Shown one piece after another: positions 7,382 to 11,442 of a DNA stretch of 11,442 bases. This DNA comes from Planctomycetota bacterium (GTDB lineage Bacteria; Planctomycetota; Phycisphaerae; WQYP01). A program made the translations under genes and the position numbers. Location: assembly GCA_021785155.1 (NCBI GenBank), contig JAJYGE010000415.1, forward strand, positions 1 to 11,442, in the 5' to 3' direction. The notes under the pieces were generated by a model. The model was not told the DNA's origin. It ran no database searches and saw only the letters and a program-made list of their open reading frames with translations. The first letter of the stretch is position 1; each line of letters opens with the position of its first letter.

Positions 7382-7561
7382 TTATTTTACCGATCCACCC
7401 ATGGTCCGCCAAGCCTGTTTCCGAAGATGGGGCAAATCAAAACGCGGTTGTGCCGGCGGAATGAATGCCGCCGCCAAGAACGAAATCCATCGTGAAACAT
7501 CGCAACAGCGTGCGGTGGCCGGAAGATGTTGTTCCACCCACCCAAGGTTTTGGCTGATCAT
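7382..7561 (-). CDS. Possible small protein upstream of def, unrecognised
   Basis: A 59-residue frame opens at ATG 7561 behind GGAGG (7569-7573) with a seven-base spacer, the best ribosome binding site in the window by eye. It ends 45 bases before def on the same strand, so it could be the first gene of a two-gene unit, divergent from gdhA. The product has a pair of cysteines (ARCCDVSRW, Cys19-Cys20), a short hydrophobic stretch (WISFLAAAFIPP, 25-36) that is brief for a membrane span, and a basic C-terminal third. I recognise no family. It could also be chance, since the start region overlaps the gdhA leader and promoter and no homologue can be checked here. Confidence 0.35.
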   Translation of the reverse strand: MISQNLGWVEQHLPATARCCDVSRWISFLAAAFIPPAQPRFDLPHLRKQAWRTMGGSVK

Positions 7562-7568
7562 GCTTTTT

Positions 7569-7573
7569 CCTCC
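7569..7573 (-). promoter_or_regulatory. Strong Shine-Dalgarno for the small upstream-of-def frame
   Basis: GGAGG, then AAAAAGC, then ATG at 7561 on the minus strand. This motif is the main reason for taking the 59-residue frame seriously. Confidence 0.45.
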
Positions 7574-7584
7574 AGCGCAGACAA

Positions 7585-7593
7585 TGGTATGAT
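7585..7593 (+). promoter_or_regulatory. Extended -10 promoter for the gdhA operon
   Basis: TGGTATGAT is an extended -10 element (TGn plus TATGAT, 5 of 6 to consensus). The -35 position holds only a T-rich stretch (TTTTCC at 7565-7570), as expected where an extended -10 compensates. Transcription would start near 7600 and give a leader of about 40 bases. No operator is evident. Confidence 0.5.
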
Positions 7594-7627
7594 GCCGCCG
7601 TGATTGAGTGCATCGCAGGCGAATTAC

Positions 7628-7631
7628 GGAG
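7628..7631 (+). promoter_or_regulatory. Ribosome binding site fixing the gdhA start
   Basis: GGAG stands seven bases before ATG 7639. It favours this start over the in-frame GTG at 7600, which coincides with the predicted transcription start. Confidence 0.7.
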
Positions 7632-7638
7632 AAGATGG

Positions 7639-8958
7639 ATGCCGATCCAGAATATTGATACAAAACTCCCGAATGCCGAACCAATGGAGCCGGCGGATCC
7701 AACATCGCTTTTCGCCATGGCGGTTGGTGCGGTTAATGACGCCTGCGGCGTGCTGAAGGCCCCTGATTTCGTCAAAGCCATATTATCGCAACCCAAGAAT
7801 GAATTGATGGTGAATTTTCCGGTGATGATGGATGATGGCCATTATCGTCTCTTTAAGGGCTATCGCATTCAACACAACAATATCCTGGGCGCGTACAAAG
7901 GCGGAATCCGTTACCACCCGGATGTCAGTCTGGATGATGTCAAAGCACTTTCGGTTTGGATGACCATGAAATGTGCGGTCATGCGACTTCCGTTTGGCGG
8001 TGCCAAGGGAGGGATAAAGGTTGATCCCCGCGCGCTTTCCGTGCCGGAACTCATGCGGATGACGCGGCGCTTTACATCCGCACTTGGCGGCAATATTGGA
8101 CCGGAAATTGATATTCCGGCCCCGGATGTCGGTACCAACGCCCAGATCATGGACTGGATGATGGATACGTACATGAACACGCATCAGGAAGGCAGGCAGC
8201 AGGGACTGTTAAATGTGGTCACCGGAAAATCCATCGGCTGCGGCGGCAGCGAAGGACGTGAAAAGGCGACCGGACAGGGGCTTTGCTATGTACTGCTGGA
8301 ACTGCTGCCGGAGTTTCGGCTTAAAGCCGCCGGATTACGCTTCAGCATTTTGGGGTTTGGAAATGTCGGTAGCTATACGGCGCAAGCGCTTGCGGCGCAG
8401 GGAGCAAAACTCATTGCCGTCATGGATCATTCCGCCGCGTTGCGCAGTGTGGCCGGCCTGCCGATACAGGAATTATGCCAACATGTGCGGAAGACCGGCG
8501 GCGTGGCCAAATTCCAGGCGGCGGGAGTGGAAGCAATTGACCGCGAAGCATTTTATCGCACGGAAGTGGATGTGTTCATACCCGCGGCATTGGAGCGAAT
8601 GGTGAATAGTCAGGTGGCCCAATGGCTTAACGCCGCAGTGGTGGCGGAGGGCGGAAATGGTCCGGTGACGCCCGAGGGAGCGGAAATTTTGCGGCAGCGT
8701 GGTATCGCATTATTGCCGGCGATTCTGTGCAACGCCGGGGGTGTTACGGTCAGTTATCTGGAATGGGTGCAAAACAAAGCCGGGGTGCATTGGGAACTTG
8801 ATTTAGTGGATCGGGAATTGCAGAAAACCGTTGTGCTGGCGGCGCGGCGCGTGCGCCTTGCCGCCCACCAGTATGACACCGATCTTTCCACCGCCGCATT
8901 TTGTGTGGCGGTGGAACACCTTTCACGGGCCTATCGGCAGAGGGGAATTTTTCCGTGA
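7639..8958 (+). CDS. gdhA: Glutamate dehydrogenase (Glu/Leu/Phe/Val family)
   Basis: This enzyme interconverts glutamate with 2-oxoglutarate and ammonia. In the 439-residue protein the substrate site shows GAYKGGIRYHP (Lys87), MTMKCAV (Lys111) and the signature LPFGGAKGGIKVDP with catalytic Lys123; APDVGT carries Asp163. These match Clostridium symbiosum Lys89, Lys113, Lys125 and Asp165. Retention of Lys87, which binds the side-chain carboxylate, argues for glutamate over leucine or valine. The nucleotide-binding domain has GFGNVG (239-244), and Asp263 at the end of the next strand suggests NAD rather than NADP; that is inference. The length is typical for the hexameric type. GGAG seven bases upstream fixes ATG 7639. 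It is the first gene of a three-gene operon, and its stop overlaps the next start as GTGA. Confidence 0.93.
   Translation: MPIQNIDTKLPNAEPMEPADPTSLFAMAVGAVNDACGVLKAPDFVKAILSQPKNELMVNFPVMMDDGHYRLFKGYRIQHNNILGAYKGGIRYHPDVSLDDVKALSVWMTMKCAVMRLPFGGAKGGIKVDPRALSVPELMRMTRRFTSALGGNIGPEIDIPAPDVGTNAQIMDWMMDTYMNTHQEGRQQGLLNVVTGKSIGCGGSEGREKATGQGLCYVLLELLPEFRLKAAGLRFSILGFGNVGSYTAQALAAQGAKLIAVMDHSAALRSVAGLPIQELCQHVRKTGGVAKFQAAGVEAIDREAFYRTEVDVFIPAALERMVNSQVAQWLNAAVVAEGGNGPVTPEGAEILRQRGIALLPAILCNAGGVTVSYLEWVQNKAGVHWELDLVDRELQKTVVLAARRVRLAAHQYDTDLSTAAFCVAVEHLSRAYRQRGIFP
8941..8946 (+). promoter_or_regulatory. Ribosome binding site inside gdhA for the MFS gene
   Basis: AGGGGA lies eight bases before GTG 8955. 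It supports the GTG start of the transporter gene and lies within the last codons of gdhA. Confidence 0.7.
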
Positions 8959-10229
8959 GTAAATATAACCCTCCCGATATTGTTTCAAGTACCACCGTCG
9001 CACATCGACGTCCACCGCTGTTGATCTGGTATATCGCGCACGGCCTGGCGTCGTTCATGGCGTCCCTGACGTCCAACGCGGTGTTTTTCTTTGCCGGCTA
9101 CGCACTCCATGAGCCTGCGGAAGTGCAACTTGGCATGGCTTCCGCGGGCGGCCTGGTGTATACGCTTAGCGCGATTCTGGGGGGCCGAATTGTGGATCGG
9201 CTGGGTCAGCGGCGATTGGCCTCGTACATGGTGCTGATATGTATCCCTATTTTCTTTTTCGGGGCGGCGGCGGTGATCTATCGCAGTCTGCTGGGAGTAT
9301 TTCTTTTCCTGCTGCTGTTGAATTTTTCCACGGCCCCACTCTGGCCGGCCATTGAATCAGCCCTGAGTTGCTGCCCGGGAAAGCTCCGATTAACCAAACG
9401 CATCACCCTATACAATATTAACTGGTCCGTTACGGGGTTTATCGCCGGTGGTATTGTCGGCAGTCTGGCACTGTGGCTATCCTGGGCCGGCGTTTTCTAT
9501 GTCGCGGCGGGCCTGAGCGTAATCGTGTGGATTATTATTGTTTTTTTCTCCATACCGCAATCGGAATTTCGCGTAGGTCAAGCCGAAGATTCGCCCGAAG
9601 AACTGGAACGCACGAAAGCCATTCTCGCGTCACGGCAATCCAAAACCCTGCTGCACATGGCGTGGCTATCCAACATGCTGTCGTATGTCGCATGCAACGC
9701 GGTTACGGCCATTATGCCCACGATTACAATTTCACTGGGTATTAAATCCTATGCGTTGGCCACAGCCCTGGCCTCGGTCTGGACGTTCACCCGGATTATC
9801 GGCTTTCTGCTGACGACCGTCTGGACCGGTTGGCATTATCGCATACACTGGATCATGATTTCTTATGCCAGCCTGGCGATGGGAACGGTCACACTGCTTT
9901 TAAGTCAGTCGGTGATGATCCTCATATTATCCCAGATTCTTTTTGGCATTGCCGTGGCATTGCTCTATTCCGGTTCCCTGTATTATGCCATGCATCTTAG
10001 TCATGGATCCGGGTCCAACGCGGGCCTGCACGAGGGAATTATCGGGATCGGCACAGTTATTGGCCCCGGCGTGGCCGCCATATCCGGCCCGCCAGATTCA
10101 ATAATCCCCAAGGCCCTGGCGATTTTTGTGATTCTGGGGATCGGAGGTGGTATACTGACGATCATGGCCCGTCGCGCCAAAGGAATTGGCACTGTCCTTA
10201 CCCACACGCAGGAAAGTTCAAACTCATGA
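8955..10229 (+). CDS. Major facilitator superfamily transporter, substrate unknown
   Basis: This 424-residue inner-membrane protein has about twelve hydrophobic spans, roughly at 22-48, 58-78, 92-109, 112-134, 155-175, 178-198, then 233-254, 264-288, 297-317, 321-345, 358-380 and 385-405. A charged cytoplasmic loop at about 200-232 (EDSPEELERTK) separates the two six-helix halves. The MFS motif A is clear after the second helix: GGRIVDRLGQRR (76-87). No substrate-specific signature is recognised. A charged pair near helix 11 (HEGIIGIG, 359-366) could take part in transport. I chose GTG 8955 because of AGGGGA eight bases upstream and the GTGA overlap with gdhA; longer frames would lie within gdhA. 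It overlaps purN by 4 bases. Metabolite export or import tied to nitrogen or purine metabolism is a guess from context. Confidence 0.88.
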   Translation: MSKYNPPDIVSSTTVAHRRPPLLIWYIAHGLASFMASLTSNAVFFFAGYALHEPAEVQLGMASAGGLVYTLSAILGGRIVDRLGQRRLASYMVLICIPIFFFGAAAVIYRSLLGVFLFLLLLNFSTAPLWPAIESALSCCPGKLRLTKRITLYNINWSVTGFIAGGIVGSLALWLSWAGVFYVAAGLSVIVWIIIVFFSIPQSEFRVGQAEDSPEELERTKAILASRQSKTLLHMAWLSNMLSYVACNAVTAIMPTITISLGIKSYALATALASVWTFTRIIGFLLTTVWTGWHYRIHWIMISYASLAMGTVTLLLSQSVMILILSQILFGIAVALLYSGSLYYAMHLSHGSGSNAGLHEGIIGIGTVIGPGVAAISGPPDSIIPKALAIFVILGIGGGILTIMARRAKGIGTVLTHTQESSNS

Positions 10230-10867
10230 CGCATCAGGTTTCAACATCCCCACTCCGGCTGGCGGTATTGATTTCCGGCACCGGATCCACGCTGCAAAAT
10301 CTGGCGGAACATATCGCCAATGGTCAATTGTCGGCTTCGATTGCCTGTGTTATTTCCAGTCGGCCTGCTGTTTATGGATTGATCCGGGCGAAAACACTCG
10401 GCCTGTCCGGTACCGTTATTAATCGCCGCGAGTTCTCCGACACCGCAACGTTTTCCCAGGCCATCTTCAGCACCGTATCGAAATGCGATGCGGATTTAGT
10501 TGTCATGGCCGGATTTTTATCACTTCTGATGATTCCCCCACAGTATGAAAATCGCGTCTTGAATATTCACCCCGCACTTTTGCCCAAGTACGGCGGTCGT
10601 GGCATGCATGGTTTGAAAGTCCATCAGGCGGTCATTGACGCCAGCGAAACCATCTCCGGATGCACCGTACATTACGCGGACAATCAATACGATCATGGGC
10701 CGATTCTACTTCAGAAAACTTGCCCGGTCCTGCCCGGCGACACGGCCCAAACGCTGGCAGCGCGCGTCTTTGAGCAGGAGTGTCTGGCCTATCCCGCGGC
10801 GATCCAAAAGTGCATTGATAGGATCAGCACAATGCCGATTCGGACATCGCCGCGTTCAATGTCGTAA
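10226..10867 (+). CDS. purN: Phosphoribosylglycinamide formyltransferase
   Basis: PurN transfers the formyl group of 10-formyl-THF to GAR, the third step of purine synthesis. The 213-residue protein starts with the phosphate-binding loop LISGTGSTLQNL (15-26). VVMAGFLSLL (92-101) and NIHPALLPKYGG (113-124) follow; Asn113 and His115 match E. coli Asn106 and His108, and Asp156 in YDHGPILLQ matches Asp144, so the catalytic triad is intact. Length is normal, with a short basic, serine-rich tail after residue 203. The ATG overlaps the transporter stop (ATGA), with AGGAAAG about nine bases upstream, so translation is likely coupled. It is the last gene of the gdhA operon. No clear intrinsic terminator follows; a GC-rich palindrome around 10890-10906 has no T-run. 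Confidence 0.95.
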   Translation: MTHQVSTSPLRLAVLISGTGSTLQNLAEHIANGQLSASIACVISSRPAVYGLIRAKTLGLSGTVINRREFSDTATFSQAIFSTVSKCDADLVVMAGFLSLLMIPPQYENRVLNIHPALLPKYGGRGMHGLKVHQAVIDASETISGCTVHYADNQYDHGPILLQKTCPVLPGDTAQTLAARVFEQECLAYPAAIQKCIDRISTMPIRTSPRSMS

Positions 10868-11151
10868 CCGGATTCTTTTCCCATCCACCCCGGCGCGCCC
10901 GGGATAAACTCCTGTCTCGGATTGCGCGGATTCTTGAACCGCTAAGACGCAAAGATCGCCAATCCTGCAACGGGATGCAAAGCCGCCGGGCCTACGATTC
11001 AAGTTGTTTCATTCGCCGCAACCACAACGTCGTCCAAGTTTTTGATCCCAGGCCAGCCCTCACTGCGGCCACCCAAGCATCACAATACACTCCATTGTGC
11101 CGCCACTCCAAGCACAATCCAACAATCCTCTAAAGCCGCCGCTATTTCCAT
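10868..11151. other. Intergenic region between purN and the transposase remnant
   Basis: These 284 bases carry no convincing gene. Three small structures stand out: a GGCGCGCC-centred GC palindrome near 10890-10906, a stretch with a seven-base rhythm (GCTAAGA, CGCAAAG, ATCGCCA) at 10936-10961, and an inverted repeat CACAAT...ATTGTG (11081-11099) with a 7-base loop. None has a T-run behind it. The right end may be the flank of the truncated insertion element. Confidence 0.45.
10936..10961. repeat. Heptad-patterned stretch
   Basis: GAACCGCTAAGACGC continues as AAAGATCGCCA, with C-G-C or related triplets spaced by seven bases. Similar AACCGCNAAGACGCNAAG strings occur between genes in many bacteria, from general memory; their function is not settled. 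Only about three imperfect units are present here. Confidence 0.3.
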
Positions 11152-11442
11152 TTACTGATCACGTCCCCGTTTCACTTCTCCCTTTAACAACGCCACCAAC
11201 GTATCCGGACCGATCACCAGACCCCCTTCCGCCAACTTCTCGCACGCCAGCGTCGGACCAAAATCCGCGTACCGCTCCTGATAACGCTTTACAATCCGCT
11301 CACGAAGGCCTTCCTCTAACCGTCGATTACTCGCTCGGCCACGGGACCGGTGGGTCAATCCCGCCGCGCCTTGGCTACGATACCGCTTCCATAGACGACG
11401 GGCCTGCCGCAGCGATAGGCACATCAGCACCGCCGCAGAAAC
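11152..11442 (-). pseudogene. Truncated ISNCY-like transposase, N-terminal HTH part
   Basis: The frame runs in from the right edge and stops at 11152 after about 96 visible residues. It reads as the DNA-binding end of an ISNCY/integrase-type transposase: a helix-turn-helix LSLRQARRLWKRYRSQGAAGL, an arginine-rich linker (THRSRGRASNRR) and the ERYADFGPTLACEKLAE segment typical of the family, followed by GLVIGPDTLVALLKGE. It then diverges into VKRGRDQ and stops, before any DDE/rve catalytic domain. I see no catalytic residues in the other frames down to 10868. The 5' end lies beyond the window. It is most likely an IS remnant that has lost its 3' half by deletion. Confidence 0.75.

Noticed and set aside
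8901..8954. N-terminal extension of the MFS protein into gdhA
   Set aside because: The extra residues fall within gdhA and are non-hydrophobic; GTG 8955 has a clear ribosome binding site and a GTGA overlap.
1..11442. CRISPR array, tRNA or rRNA genes
   Set aside because: No regularly spaced repeats, cloverleaf-like segments or rRNA motifs were seen on either strand.

Overview
The window looks like a piece of a bacterial chromosome of moderate GC content. The gene style, and the presence of a SUF operon that uses the SufU scaffold together with SufB, SufC and SufD, fit a member of the Planctomycetota or a related PVC lineage. That placement is inference from gene style only; no rRNA or lineage marker is present.

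Region 1 (1-358) holds no gene I can recognise. Region 2 (359-6618, minus strand) is a SUF iron-sulfur cluster assembly operon, transcribed right to left in the order sufB, sufC, sufD, sufS, sufU and then a two-domain accessory gene. SufS takes sulfur from cysteine, SufU accepts it, SufBCD builds the cluster, and the last protein probably helps deliver clusters to client proteins. The operon has a good sigma-70-type promoter (TTGACA, 17-nt spacer, TAACAT). A perfect inverted repeat touches its -35 box and looks like an iron- or redox-responsive operator. sufD/sufS overlap by 4 bases and sufS/sufU abut. The last gene is separated from sufU by a 203-bp gap containing a 46-bp near-perfect palindrome.

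Region 3 (6743-7561, minus strand) carries def (peptide deformylase) and, upstream of it, a possible 59-residue gene with an excellent ribosome binding site. Region 4 (7639-10867, plus strand) is a tightly packed operon of glutamate dehydrogenase, an MFS transporter and purN. Each downstream start codon overlaps the preceding stop (GTGA and ATGA). Glutamate dehydrogenase links ammonia and glutamate, and PurN uses 10-formyl-THF in purine synthesis. The substrate of the transporter cannot be read from the sequence.

Region 5 (10868-11442) is intergenic DNA followed by the N-terminal part of an ISNCY-like transposase. It reads in from the right edge on the minus strand and stops before any catalytic domain.

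The most unusual item is the last suf gene (359-1060). It joins an A-type carrier (IscA/SufA/HesB) fold that has lost all three cluster-binding cysteines to a complete DUF59/SufT-like domain. This resembles the layout of NfuA, which joins a degenerate A-type domain to a working carrier domain, but with a different partner. The second is the promoter-operator of the suf operon.
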